A DNA stretch of 64,000 bases from Coleophoma eucalyptorum (Eukaryota; Ascomycota; Leotiomycetes; Helotiales; Dermateaceae): the NCBI GenBank assembly GCA_026120035.1, contig JALRME010000004.1, forward strand, positions 186,001 to 250,000, written 5' to 3'. A program made the position numbers and the translations under genes. Of the stretch, positions 34,360 through 45,873 are shown piece by piece; position 1 is the stretch's first letter; each line of letters starts with the position of its first letter. The notes beneath the pieces are model-generated. The model ran no database searches. It was given only the letters and a program-made list of their open reading frames with translations, and was not told the origin of the DNA.

Positions 34360-37300
34360 ATGGAATCTGATGTGGATTCGCCGATAGAGGCTGTTAACAT
34401 TGGGTCTGTTGTAACCTCCATAGCCTATGCCTCTGAAATAAGTCACCGAAGACAAGAACCGTCGGACGAAATCGATCTCGATGAGCAATTGAGGCAAACC
34501 TCAGTTCCACTGCCAAAGTCTGCCTCTAGTTTCGCTCAATCCTCAAACAGTGAATTCCCCTCAACCGAGCTGAAAGGTGCTCGAGTTGGTCCATGGATTT
34601 CCTCGTCAAAGCCAGCTTCCCGCTTTTCCCAAGCTTCTCTTTTCGACAACGAATTTTCCTCGGCCGAATTACGAGATGGTGCTGCTGATCAACGGCCAAG
34701 GGTGTTTATCGAGCCCCCAGACGGAGGAGCTCGAATTCTGGCCGATAATGATTACACGCCTGGTATCTCAGGTTCCGAGAGCTGGCATTCTGATTTCACA
34801 AGTATCATAACCGTCGATGACTTGGGGTTTGAGCACGAATGGATGCCATTAGTGAAGAAGCAGATATCAAATGGATCGCTGTCACCCACACAACATTACG
34901 AGGGTGCGCACCATCATCATACTGAGTCTCATGCTGAGCGTACAGAATTATCCGAAAGGCAACAAGATATCGACTTGCTCGGGGTTGGTGAAGGGTTCAC
35001 CTTGGCGCATCCAGAGCCGCACACAAACGCAAAAGTTTTGAGAACTTGCGTTGATAATGAACCATACCAAGTGGCTAGTAAGATTCAACACAAAGATCGC
35101 CTATATCGGAAGCTCCGTAGAGCGTATGTAAAGTCTCAGCACGATGGAAATCCTAACAAATATTTCTTGCCGCTTGATCGGCTGTTCAAGATCGTCCAGC
35201 ATGACAACGTCAGAAATGTCCTGACCCAAGCATTACCTCAATTACCAGAATCGGATCTGACATATTTAATGCAGCGGATACACAGCAACAAGTATAGTGA
35301 AAGTCTACGGATGATATTTGCGATCCTTATCGTAATAGACAAAGTCGCTGACATTGTTCACTTTTGTAGTGAAGAAATCTGGGATATAGATCTTCCTCTC
35401 AAACCCTTCGAAACTAATTATAGTGACACGGTCATATTTCATGGGAGAAGAGACTTGAAAGGAGATGCTAGAAGAAAGCGCCAACTCACATGTTGGCAAG
35501 ATCGAGATATGAACAACTTTTTCTTCCATCAGTACGAAATAATTGCCCCATTTCTCAATATGAATCGTGATCAACTACACTTCTACACGATGGATGACCT
35601 CCAGATTATACTCCCATTTGTGGAGTATGAGCCAAGGAACCGTGGGGGATACGGAACGGTTTGGAAAGCCAAGATCCACCCGGCTCACCACAACTTTAGG
35701 GAGTCACCAGTAGGTAGCATTGGATTAACTATACTACCATAAGCTGATTGTATATATACAGGGATCCAATATACACAGCGGTTACTTTGCAATCAAAGAG
35801 ATTAATTCTGGAACCTATGATGAATATCGAGATGAGATTAGGGTCTTGGAGAGATTCAGCGGATCTAATAGAGGCCACCCACACCTGATTCGGCTTATAA
35901 TGGCATTTCAGCATGGCAAGAAGTATTGCCTGATCTTTCCTTGGGCTCATGCGGGGAATCTTGTGGATCTTTGGAAAGCGATGCCGACGCCCTCTCCATC
36001 GCTAAAGCATACTCGCTGGCTTATCGATCAGTGTCTCGGCATTGTGGATGGACTACGAAAACTACATAACCACACTTCATGGTCCAAAAAGCAAACCACA
36101 AAAGGTAATGGTGGCGATGATTGTGAAGACAGAAATAAAGGCAGGCATGGCGACATCAAGCCAGAGAACATACTATGCTTTAAAGATCCCGAGAAACCGT
36201 ATCATCAGCTCGTTATCTCTGACTTTGGTCTGACTCGTTTTCATTCTTCTAATACGGTCTCCAATGTGGCCCAGGAGAAGATATGCGGCATGTCTCGTAC
36301 TTATCGACCTCCAGAGTTTGATCTGGATCAACCCATCTCTCAGAAATACGACATGTGGAGCCTAGGCTGCCTACTTCTTGAGTTGCTTACTTGGTTTTTA
36401 CTTGGATACGAAGAAGCTCGTGAGATATTTACCAGCAAGCGGATAGAAGATGAGCGAAAAATAGGCGGGCGAGAGGATAAATTCTTCTACCTGTCTAACA
36501 AGGGCGACAAGCCCGAGCCGCATCTTAAAAGTTCTGTGAAGTCGGTGCGTGATTTATGCCGGCAGCTATCAAAGATACATAATCGGATACTGATTCAAAA
36601 CAGTGGATATCCAGACTTAGAAAACTTCAGAACTGTGCCGAATGTATTCAAAAGCTCCTTGATATCATTGAGGCACACCTCCTCGAACCAAATGCTGAGA
36701 AGCGATCAAAAATTGACGAGTTCCATGTCGAGCTGAACGATATATCCGAAAAATGCTCACAAAACGAGAATTACTGTGTTAGAATTATATCTGGGAGCCA
36801 GAATACTGGGTTAAACCCTACTGAACAACCAGTTGTATGTCATACGACCCCTGGCTTCTATCACTGTACTAGACGTGTTAAATACTGACCAAATAAAAGA
36901 TACCAATCCCAGTAAATTACATTAACGATGATCCAGAAATCCTCACCAGCCCCGAGGAAGAACAATTCCAACAAGCCCTTATCAAACAGTTGCAAGAGAA
37001 CCGAAAAGCTGCCAAGAGCTTAGGATTAGGCTTACTAAGTCTGAACGCAGATCCGTTGATACAGCCTGAAGTGAATGAGATGGTCGAGTCTGGACATTTG
37101 GATAAAAGAGTCTACAATAAACCAAAGATGAGTACATTACTGCACGATAATTCACCTGGCAATGAAGAGCCAATCATTGGCTCTGGAACACTTCGGCCCA
37201 ATAGAAGCTGTACCACTTCCCCGCAAAAGATACCATTGCTCCATCGGGAGACAACTGAGAACACCTCGTTTTGTTCACAAACATCCCAGAATGATCCAGT

Positions 37301-37880
37301 ATCCTCAGCCGTGACGACTCCGTTAACATTAACGCCCGAGGATAGCAACAAAATTTCTAAGTCATTAGGGGACAAAGATCATCCAAATTATCATCGCACT
37401 AATCCCGCAAACACTGAAACCCCAACACGAAACCCATCTTCTACGGCTCCATTACATTTGTATAATCTAGAACAGCGAGAGGTGAACTCGAAAAGTCCGA
37501 ACGACCTGATAAGCTCGGCTTTCCCGAGTCAACATCAAAGTCAACCACAGACAAATGCTGGAGTGAATCATGGAGAAGGAAGTCCAAACTCAACCTCAAC
37601 TTACTCCTTGCAAAGACCTGTCCCACAAGGAGATAACTATCAGTTACATGAGATTGGCACCATTTCCAGGACGTCGAATCATCACGTTTCAGACAAAGAG
37701 ACCTTGGCAGGTAGTCTTCCAGACACGGTTAAATCTAACACCAGGAGCTCTACTTTGGTTGGAGTTGTACATCTACCTACGAAAAAACGTGCAACGCTTA
37801 AGCAGCATTGGAGGGGTTTGAAAGAAAAATGGGCATCATTGTGGCGAAGGCATAAACAATGGGCTAGGGAATTGGGATGA
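34360..37880 (+). CDS. Protein kinase with long disordered tail, related to the kinase-HET gene
   Basis: A protein of 1,114 residues with exons 34360..35709, 35762..36544, 36604..36834 and 36900..37880. A low-complexity N-terminal region with SSAELRD-like repeats precedes a helical domain (LPLDRLFKIVQHDNVRNVL) shared with the kinase-HET protein. The kinase domain then follows: GGYGTVWKAK loop, FAIKEI (K462), GRHGDIKPEN (D581), SDFGLTRFH (D604), KYDMWSLGC. Splicing at 36545-36603 restores QWISRLRKLQNC and LLEPNAEKRS in the C-lobe. The last exon encodes about 300 Ser/Thr/Asn-rich residues ending in a strongly basic Trp/Arg/Lys helix. Unlike its paralogue, no HET domain follows. Catalytic residues are intact. 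Confidence 0.85.
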
Positions 37881-38525
37881 TGTTATCGTTTCTAAGCTCT
37901 ATCCCTTTGCCTCCTGTATTTTGTTGTTTTAGTTCTTGTGTAGAGATTTACTTACCATAATCCTCTATTTTTGGGATGTCAGTCAGCAGCACTCTAAGCG
38001 CTGCTCATGTATAACAATAATTAGTATACGGTATTTCAATATCAGGGGCATCCGCTAAGGAGCACGACGGAGTTTGCGTCCAAAATCTCGAACGGCTTCT
38101 CACGCTTTTCTTCAAACAGGTTATCCTAATAAGGACTACTACATTTTGGACACTTATTTGTATTTTGTATTTTTGTGCTTGTTTGGCCATATTCCTATGG
38201 TTTTCAATGAATTGATAAAGTATAAAGTGCTTTATATGAGAGCGGGTCATGCATACAGCGGGCCGCTTTCCACTACTGTACTCTACCTTAATATAGTTAA
38301 CTTTAATTCCAACACTATAATACCTTAAATGAACTTTAAATATACCAACGGGAGCTAGATCAGATTAGTCTGTAAGCTTCTTGATAGGTACATGCATTGT
38401 GGCTAGGTTGAGCTGGTAGGTCTTTTTATCTTATTTCATAACTAATCTCATAAGCCATGCATATGCGGCTTAGCCTTCTAAAATCTATCTCAAGGCTTAC
38501 TGCCTATTGAAATCTCTATATACCT
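37881..38525. other. Intergenic: convergent 3' flanks
   Basis: About 645 bp between two convergent genes, with no coding signal. Confidence 0.35.
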
Positions 38526-39979
38526 TTACTTTAGATTTGCTTCGATCACAGAGAACTTTGTGCCTTCTTGTTGATGGATCTTCTCGAGGATGAGGCCCGC
38601 TCTGTCAAGAAGGGATATCCACTGCTTCTCTGATCTCTCCATTCCTCCGAATGCCAACATGGTGATATCCATCCATGCAGCTTCTGTATCGCGATCCCCC
38701 GGAGGCAACACTATCTCAGCTATCAAGGCCTTGGAAACCCCAGGTTTCATTGCTGCAGCAATATTTTGAAGAATTACAATGCACTCGTTATCTGGCCAGT
38801 CATGGAGACAACGGCGGATGTAGTAGAACAACGCCCCTGTATAAGCGAATTAGTCGACACATTTTGAGGAATTGTAGATCTTCATACCTTCGACCGGTTG
38901 CGGCTCAAAGAAATTATATCCCATCTTTTCAGCCCCGGGAATTTCTTTATCAAGGCTAGAGATAACCTCGGGCCGGTCTTGTAATATCATTTTCCCTGGG
39001 GTGTTCGGGCAAATTTCGCGGATTGCTGAGATCGCATGTCCTTTTCCACCGCCTACATCTACTAACAACACATCTTCTTCAGATGGTTGGATCTTACTGA
39101 AGCTCTCTTGGAAGGGGAAAATGCCAAAGGACAGGAAATTCTGCGACGTTTGAGCCTCCATAGCAGCCTCGAAACGCTTCAAGCGCTGTGGGTCTTGAGA
39201 CAGTATCTCGAACATGTTCATATTACCAGTAGAATTATGCGCGTAAGTGAAAGGGTTGTTAGTTAGAGAACTTGGGGTCTTGAAGCCATTCTTTTGGAAG
39301 AACTCATTCATCTTAATGCTTGGAGGTGCAAATTCGTCGAACCTTTTGCTATGTCAGTATCTGCGCGCAATGTGACATGATATCGCTTACATCATCATGA
39401 ATCCTGCTCGCAAGGGAGGAAATAAATAAATCAAAGAATTTGCAGAGTGTGTATACACCTCCGGGCTCGGCTCTTCAAAGATTGTGGGCACAAGGAGACG
39501 CATAAGCCGGACTAATGGTTGTCAGTAATCCTACAACACACGAGTGCGATATTTCTGATTACCCAAAAGAGCTTCCTCGACTTGAAGCTTAGCGGACAGA
39601 TCCGCAGCAGACATACTACCCCCATCGGCGGGTAAGGCCTCTATTACACCCATTTCCATCACGGTCCGCAAACAGCTAGAACGCATGAACTAACAGGCGA
39701 TTGTCAATAAGAACATCTCCAATCGACAGGCGACCATTTTAATCAAACCAAGTGACTTACCTCCTCAAAATTAGATGTAACCATATTCATAGGACCATAA
39801 ACCGTGGCTTTGGTCGCTCTCACGTTGTCCATCAAGGCAACATGTAATTGAGCTATTTCCCCTGGCTGGCCGGCACTATCACAGGCGTTGAGATAGCTAT
39901 CCGCCGCAGCATTGAGATTACGCATGGCATCTTTGATCGCGACATTCTGCCTCTGCATCATATCCTTTTGTGATAACAT
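38526..39979 (-). CDS. SAM-dependent O-methyltransferase (plant/fungal OMT type)
   Basis: Transfers a methyl group from SAM to a hydroxyl, usually on an aromatic natural product. Exons in transcription order are 39979..39761, 39689..39563, 39511..39391, 39348..38888 and 38836..38526, giving 412 residues. A helical N-terminal dimerisation region is followed by a winged-helix-like segment. The SAM-binding glycine motif VDVGGGKGHA is present, then QDRPEVI, and the LHDWPD block supplies the catalytic His. The last splice joins PVEG|ALFYYIRRCLHDWPD. It looks intact. It is divergent from the LaeA-like methyltransferase across a 480-bp promoter. No PKS is seen, so the acceptor substrate is unknown. 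Confidence 0.9.
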
Positions 39980-40461
39980 TGTGATAGCTCTGTTTTAATT
40001 GACGCTCTGAAGTCGTGACTGGAAGAAGCGGTGGTGAAGCGCAGATATGGTGTGAGATAACTTCGGATAGCTTAGACGAAAGTGGAGTCCGTCGGCCCAT
40101 TACGACGACAATGTTGGTGGCGTGAATCCTACCAGGGATTTCCAGATTTCGCTCCAATCAAAAGACAACAAAGGAACAAAAGTAGACAAGGAGGATGATT
40201 TTCAGTCTAGCCGTTGTAGCACATCGCGTGTCAATTGTCTATCTTCCTGTGCGTGTTGTATGTCCGAGCGACGACAGTATTTGTCTCCATTTCTATCGCG
40301 ATCTGCACGCTATCTGTTGCCTCCAGAATGGTTGCACGTTGATATAAAGTGAGAGCTAACGCTAAGACCGCTAAGACCGCCAGCTACAGCTCCTCTAGAG
40401 GGCACCTGCCGCCGACAACTGCCCCTTAGCAAGCCCACCAAACTCTTCAGGAATCACCATT
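39980..40461. other. Bidirectional promoter between two methyltransferases
   Basis: 482 bp separating divergent start codons. A short direct repeat of CGCTAAGACCG lies near 40358-40378. I found no other firm element. Confidence 0.35.
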
Positions 40462-41951
40462 ATGGCCGACCCGAAGGACGTTGAAGGAAACGTGAGTGAC
40501 TGCGCATAGTCAAACCTGAATGCCACGTCTTAATACGATGTAGTGCGGCACTGTTGTTACTCACGATGAGGCATTGAATTCTGGTGCACAGGTTAATGAG
40601 AGGGGTGATCATGCCCCCCAGACCGACCAGCTTGATAGCGATTCTGGAGAAGAACACGCTAGTCCCGATCATGAGGAGACTGACTCCGCCTATGAAGGGT
40701 CTGAATTAGACACCAACAGCATTACAGACACCTTGGCCTCATCCATCCAACGCTTTAGGGAGGAACATGGAAGGACATATCACTCATATGGTAAGCTGAT
40801 GTGTTAAATAACAATTCGTCCTTGCAATGCTGAGTACTTTAAGGTTCCACTGAATACTGGGGTGCCAATGATGAAGAAGCGAAAGACCAGCAGGACTTAA
40901 GGCATTTTGCGTCGTCCTTGATTTCCACTTTCTATGCTGATGCTGCGTGGTAGTCATCATTTCTGGACACTAATTCTGGAAGGTCAGCTATTTCTTGCGC
41001 CCGTACAAAACCCACAGGTAAGATTGGAAAAATAAGTATCTTTGCGGAACATCTGACACTCACGTCTCAATTCTAGAAAATCCTAGATCTGGGAACCGGG
41101 ACGGGAATTTGGGCAATGTAAGAAATGATATTATCTAATGATGTGTAGTTTGGCTGACACAGCTCATTCAGGGATGTAGCTGACCAGTATCCTGCTGCTA
41201 TTGTCAAGGGCATCGATCTTTCGCCAATCCAGCCACTTTGGGTAGCTCCAAATGCTGTATTTGAGGTTGATGACTATAACCACACAGCATTTGATATCTC
41301 TTCCAGTTACGATCTCATACACGCGAGAGAGCTTTTGGGCAGTGTTCTGGACTGGCCACGTCTTTTGCGACAGTGCTTTGAAGGGCTGAAACCTGGTGGC
41401 TGGGTTGAGTGCGTTGAGCCAGATATCCAGGTCGCGAGCAATTATACGCAGTTACCAGCGGATGATCCTAATGCGCAGTGGGTTGAGGTATTTCGTGAAG
41501 TCGGCCGGCAGACAGGAATGACATTCGAGGCAGCGGTAAGATTAAAAGATTGGTTGGAAAGGACAGGTTTCGTGAATGTGACGGAGGTTGTATACCCTAT
41601 TGCGGTGGGGACATGGCCCCGAGACAAAAAGCAGAGGGAGCTGGGCCTGTGGAATCAAGTAAGACTTGCTAAAGGGATGCGTGATTTTACAGAGAGGCGG
41701 ATGAGAAACTCCTTAGGTGTAAGTTGGTTATCATATTATCAAGTTGCGTTGCTGACTTGGGACCAGAAACAAGATGTTGAGATCGAAGTCCTGATTGCAA
41801 GATCCCGACATGCAGTCCAAAACTCAAGGCTCTGCACACATCAAAACATGTCAGTCCCACAAGATAATGAATTGGTCATAAAAGACCTGATGTCGATACT
41901 GATAAGAATTTCTCTAGATACTTTGTCTATGGACAGAAACCTGCAGGGTAA
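40462..41951 (+). CDS. LaeA-like SAM-dependent methyltransferase
   Basis: A 383-residue class-I methyltransferase of the fungal LaeA-like family. Exons are 40462..40491, 40544..40790, 40844..40901, 40954..41017, 41077..41117, 41172..41849 and 41918..41951. A Glu/Asp/Ser-rich N-terminus leads to RTYHSYGSTEYWGAND, then HHFWTLILEGQLFLAP. Motif I is ILDLGTGTGIWAMDVAD, then GIDLSPIQP, FEGLKPGGWVECVEP, and the C-terminal IYFVYGQKP block restored by the last splice. The junction at 40901/40954 needs a GC-AG intron to give DLSHHFW. A GT donor nine bases later would also keep frame and give DLRHFAHHFW. LaeA itself regulates secondary metabolism, but most paralogues have unknown substrates. Confidence 0.85.
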
Positions 41952-43555
41952 CAAATTTTCGAATACCTTGTGACCATAAAGATCCCTTAGGTGGAGGATT
42001 GTAATTTCAGTCCCTTAATATAAATTGCAAGGCTGTATTCGAAATAAAGGTCTTCAAGAGCAGCACGTGCGGATGAATACCAAGAGTACAGGGCTACGTT
42101 GGCGGACGTTCAGTTAAGTGTAATTCATAGGGGCAAAGAAAGAAAGCTGTGGCGTTGTAACTGGACTAGATACCAGTGACTAGAGCTAAATAGTTTTCGC
42201 GTATCGAATCCTTTGCGTGTAAACCTCGATTGACACCAAAATCTAATTTCTTTCACTTGAAATCTTGGGTTAGACGTCTCTCAAAGGCCCTACCAATCTC
42301 TCGTACTACTAGAGCGAGGATACGAGTGCTTGCATTATTCATACGATGATACGAGAGTACAAGGGAGATGGTCCATACAATTTGACTAGAACGATCTCAG
42401 CCCCGTAGTGTGTACTGCAACTAAAATTTCACTTGGGTGGACAACACCAACGGTCGCCCATTTTGTTAGCTGGTGCGACTAGGAAGCGACGGCAGATAAC
42501 GAAAAAGCCACTCATGCCATCCCGCGAACTAAGCTGTGCAAGCCTCAGACTACATATAAGAAGCCTTTGTAACAGTCCCAGGGACCCTTTAGAACTAACA
42601 TAACCTACTCCCCAAGTGATTGACAACTGCACCAAAAAGTAATTAAGCAAGCTTGTGAAGCATCTATTTACCACTCTAGAACGTCTCATTAAAAAACATT
42701 CATCGGGCGGAGCTGGTCCTCCTGTTGCATGGTGTAGACGATTTGTTCGAAGTACTGGCAACCGTACCTTCCTGATGTCATGATGCTTCTATTACCGAGG
42801 TGTAGATCTGAATCCTTCACTATCGAAGGATGCACTATCGTCAAACTTCACACATGGTCAACACACACGGGATACAAGCTTAAATGTGAATCCGTCAATC
42901 ATTAAAGCTTTGTTCGGTGATCCTTCACGGAAGGTTTGTCGCTTAAGTAAGTGTTAGAGCTTGGCATGGACGCTAAAACCTCTGGAATAATTTCCACAAT
43001 AAAATTGATACCCAAATCCTTCGCGTGTTCATTTTATGAGCTCTGTTAGCTCTGTTTAAATGCCAAATGTACTTGCTCTAAGCAATAGCCGTAATATATA
43101 TATATATGAAACTGTACTGAACTTGTCTGTTTTTGAAAAAGCTTGAATCCTTATCGTCCTTGATCCGAGGAGCGGTTGACAAGGACTTATTAGTTAGCAC
43201 TGATTTGGCTATCCAGATATCAACCGAATATAGCGGCCATGAACTAAGGGCCAAATGTGGAAGCCTACCAACTACAACGGTGATGCTGGAGATTTTCCTG
43301 TGGCACAGAGTATGGAGGTTTTGGACTATCTGTACCTCAACCATCCCTGACCGAAATCAAATCTTTGAGCAATCTCAGTAGGTGTAGTTGTGATTGGAGG
43401 TTATGCCGCGTGATTATATTCACAGGATCAAAGATACGAGCCCGGCTGACGCTAGAGTTCAGGATATATAAAGGGCAGCAGAAGTACATACAGAAGGACA
43501 CTTCACAATCACTCACTCACACTCATTCTTTCTTTCTTTCATTTGAAAATTCAAT
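41952..43555. other. Intergenic, 1.6 kb, no supported gene
   Basis: Several short open frames on both strands lack recognisable similarity. The right end carries the promoter of the secreted-protein gene. Confidence 0.35.
43465..43472 (+). promoter_or_regulatory. TATA box of the secreted-protein gene
   Basis: TATATAAA lies about 85 bp before the ATG at 43556. A CT-rich tract (about 43520-43547) sits between them, the arrangement of a well-expressed fungal promoter. Confidence 0.55.
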
Positions 43556-44854
43556 ATGCCGCTCTCTTCCCACCTACGAGCATCTCTGTATGCCTTCGTG
43601 GCTTTTACCAGTATCGCTCCTTTATGCAAAGCCGACACCCTCGCTACTAATGTCACTGAGTATTTTATTCAGCCTGACAATAGCACCGGTGACTATGTTC
43701 CTCTCAACTTCTCCGACATTAACCTCTGGGAACCTGCGGACACCTACAGAGGTCTGCCAATGAAAGCACCGGAGGATGGCAGTGACAATCACTTCGAGGT
43801 GGATATTTCTGCACTAAGCCTCGAAGAGTTCAAGGACTACTTCTTGATCTCAGATTCTTTCGCCAACTTCACCTTCACTGATGAAGCAGTTGAGGAGCAA
43901 AGGTAATTTTTATTTATTATTCATATATGATTCAGCGTCCTTGTTAGAAATCATTACGAACTAACCATTTTTAGGGCCATGCTTCTCAACCACACTCTGC
44001 CATCGGCAGAGCGTCAAGTCAAGTGCCGCGACTCCAATGACAAGCGCTGCATCGGGTTCGGTCCACCATGTGGCGACACTATCAAATATCACTTCGTATC
44101 ACATACCACTTCCCAGAACCTGGATGTCTGGGGCGGTTACCATTACATGTCAGACAAGATCTGCGGTCCCACCGGTGGTTCTTATAGCAAATCCATCACC
44201 CACACCTCCGGAATCTCAATTTCGGGTTCTGCTAGCCCAGCTGCTGTCGGTGTAAGTTTGACACTCAGATTGATCATTGCAGGATGAGATTTGCTGACAT
44301 AACTTTTCTTTCTTACAGAAAGGTGGAGCTACAAAGTTTTTGTCGACATTCCTGTCGGTATTTGGTGTCAGCATTTCGGGGCCATCGCCAGACTCGTAAG
44401 CATAGACCGTGTTTTTCCTTCAAATTGATCTAACATAGTTTAGAGTCTCATTGGGCCACACATACTCGGTAACTTGCCCTGATCGACATGTCTGCTTCCT
44501 CTATGAGAGACCCCATCTTGCCGTATATCAAGGATGGACTCAAGTAAGATTCTCTTCTCCTCGGGTAGAGCTAGCTAAAGACTAATTTTGTAGGCCAATG
44601 CATATGATCCTCAGTATAACACTGCTTGCCCCAAGTATAACAAGCGCTGGAACTGGAACGTCCACACTGTCTGGCCTGCTAACAGCGCTCGCGTCTCTGG
44701 TGAGTTCTATATCCAGTAGTAATGTTCACTGCAAAAGTCTAACAATGTTATTTTAGCTTCCTGGGGACAATGCTTCTCTAAGAACGGACATGGCTGCGGC
44801 TGGGGCCCAGTTGCTTCACCGGCCAATGAGTACTGCCCTAACCCAAACATGTAA
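43556..44854 (+). CDS. Secreted cysteine-rich protein of unknown function
   Basis: A protein of 334 residues with exons 43556..43902, 43975..44251, 44319..44395, 44444..44543, 44594..44699 and 44757..44854. The N-terminus is a signal peptide (LYAFVAFTSIAPLCKA). The acidic first third has several N-glycosylation sequons (NVT, NST, NFS, NFT). The C-terminal two thirds hold ten cysteines, an even number, in blocks such as VKCRDSNDKRC, GPPCGD, KICGP, VTCPDRHVC, GQCFSKNGHGCGWG and EYCPNP, with many aromatic residues. I do not recognise the family. The layout suggests a propeptide followed by a disulphide-bonded extracellular domain. All six exons are phase-consistent and the TATA box is strong. 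Confidence 0.8.
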
Positions 44855-45873
44855 ATTATAGAGTCCACAGGTGAGGAAAAGGGGTTAAAGGGATGAAGTC
44901 AGAGAAAAGGGTTGTTGGTACATTTCTGATTAGAAAGCTCACCAAAACTTCTTATGTTTTAATCATGCTACTAGTAGTATTTTTCGATTCTTAGTAATAA
45001 AATTAACATCTGTTCTATTATAAGATACAATAGACCCATTACACCCATAACCTAAAGGTGTAGACCTTATACAACAAGACAACTTGCTAGCTGCAACTCG
45101 CAAAAACAAAAGAATTAAACATATCCTTACAAAACTTTGCAAATATAGGCTAAGGAACCTTACGAATTTGCCCCTTGATATTAAACCTTCATCTCAAATT
45201 CTACAACAGCAAGTGGCGGATTTAGGTATATGGTAGAGTAGTGCGTTGTATGGCATGCCTAAAATATCACTTCATCAATACACCCATTATTTTGATCAGG
45301 CTCTTATTACTCCAATAACCAGGAATTTGCCCTTTTCCCTTATTTTCAGCCGTTTATCAATGGGTGTCACGTAGGTATGGGGGTATTCTCGATGGAACTA
45401 TGAATAGCAGGCATACTGTCGGTGTGTAGCTAATAGATCCCCGATGCTTAGTAGATGAACAGTAGACTTGCGTATAATGTTCAAGATGCAGAGTACTGTT
45501 CCAGAACTGTAGCGCCGCAGCATTCATTTGTCGCAAGGAGAAGCATGGAAACTGAGTTGAGTTCCTAAAGCACCCGGGTGACCCGTTGCCGAATACCGGA
45601 TGATGATGGCTGAATCAGGCTAGCTTCCGGGTTTTATGGTGGAGAAGCCGAAAAAGCGATGACAAAGGAACGTCGTATCTGTCGGATGGCGAAATGACAT
45701 CCGAAGCCTCAATCTTCCATCTACGAAACGGCGAAGACAACATTATCGCCATTTTCATTTCCACACTATCGGGAGATCTTCATAGTCTCTTTACCACATA
45801 CTATTGTGTTGGTAGTCCGGGATTCTCCTATCTCACAGCCTACCAACTCTCTCCACGGCTTTTCCTTCCCATT
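44855..45873. other. Intergenic: promoter of Zn2Cys6 regulator
   Basis: About 1 kb, AT-rich in the left half. The right half is GC-richer and contains inverted CGG elements (see the separate entry). Confidence 0.35.
45683..45703. promoter_or_regulatory. Inverted CGGAT / ATCCG pair upstream of Zn2Cys6 gene
   Basis: CGGAT and ATCCG are separated by 11 bases, about 170 bp upstream of the regulator's ATG. An everted or inverted CGG pair of this spacing is a plausible binding site for a Zn2Cys6 protein, possibly autoregulatory. Inference only. Confidence 0.35.

Noticed and set aside
41952..43555. Short frames (such as the minus frame at 42429-42761) as genes
   Set aside because: Low-complexity translations with no splice-supported extension and no similarity.
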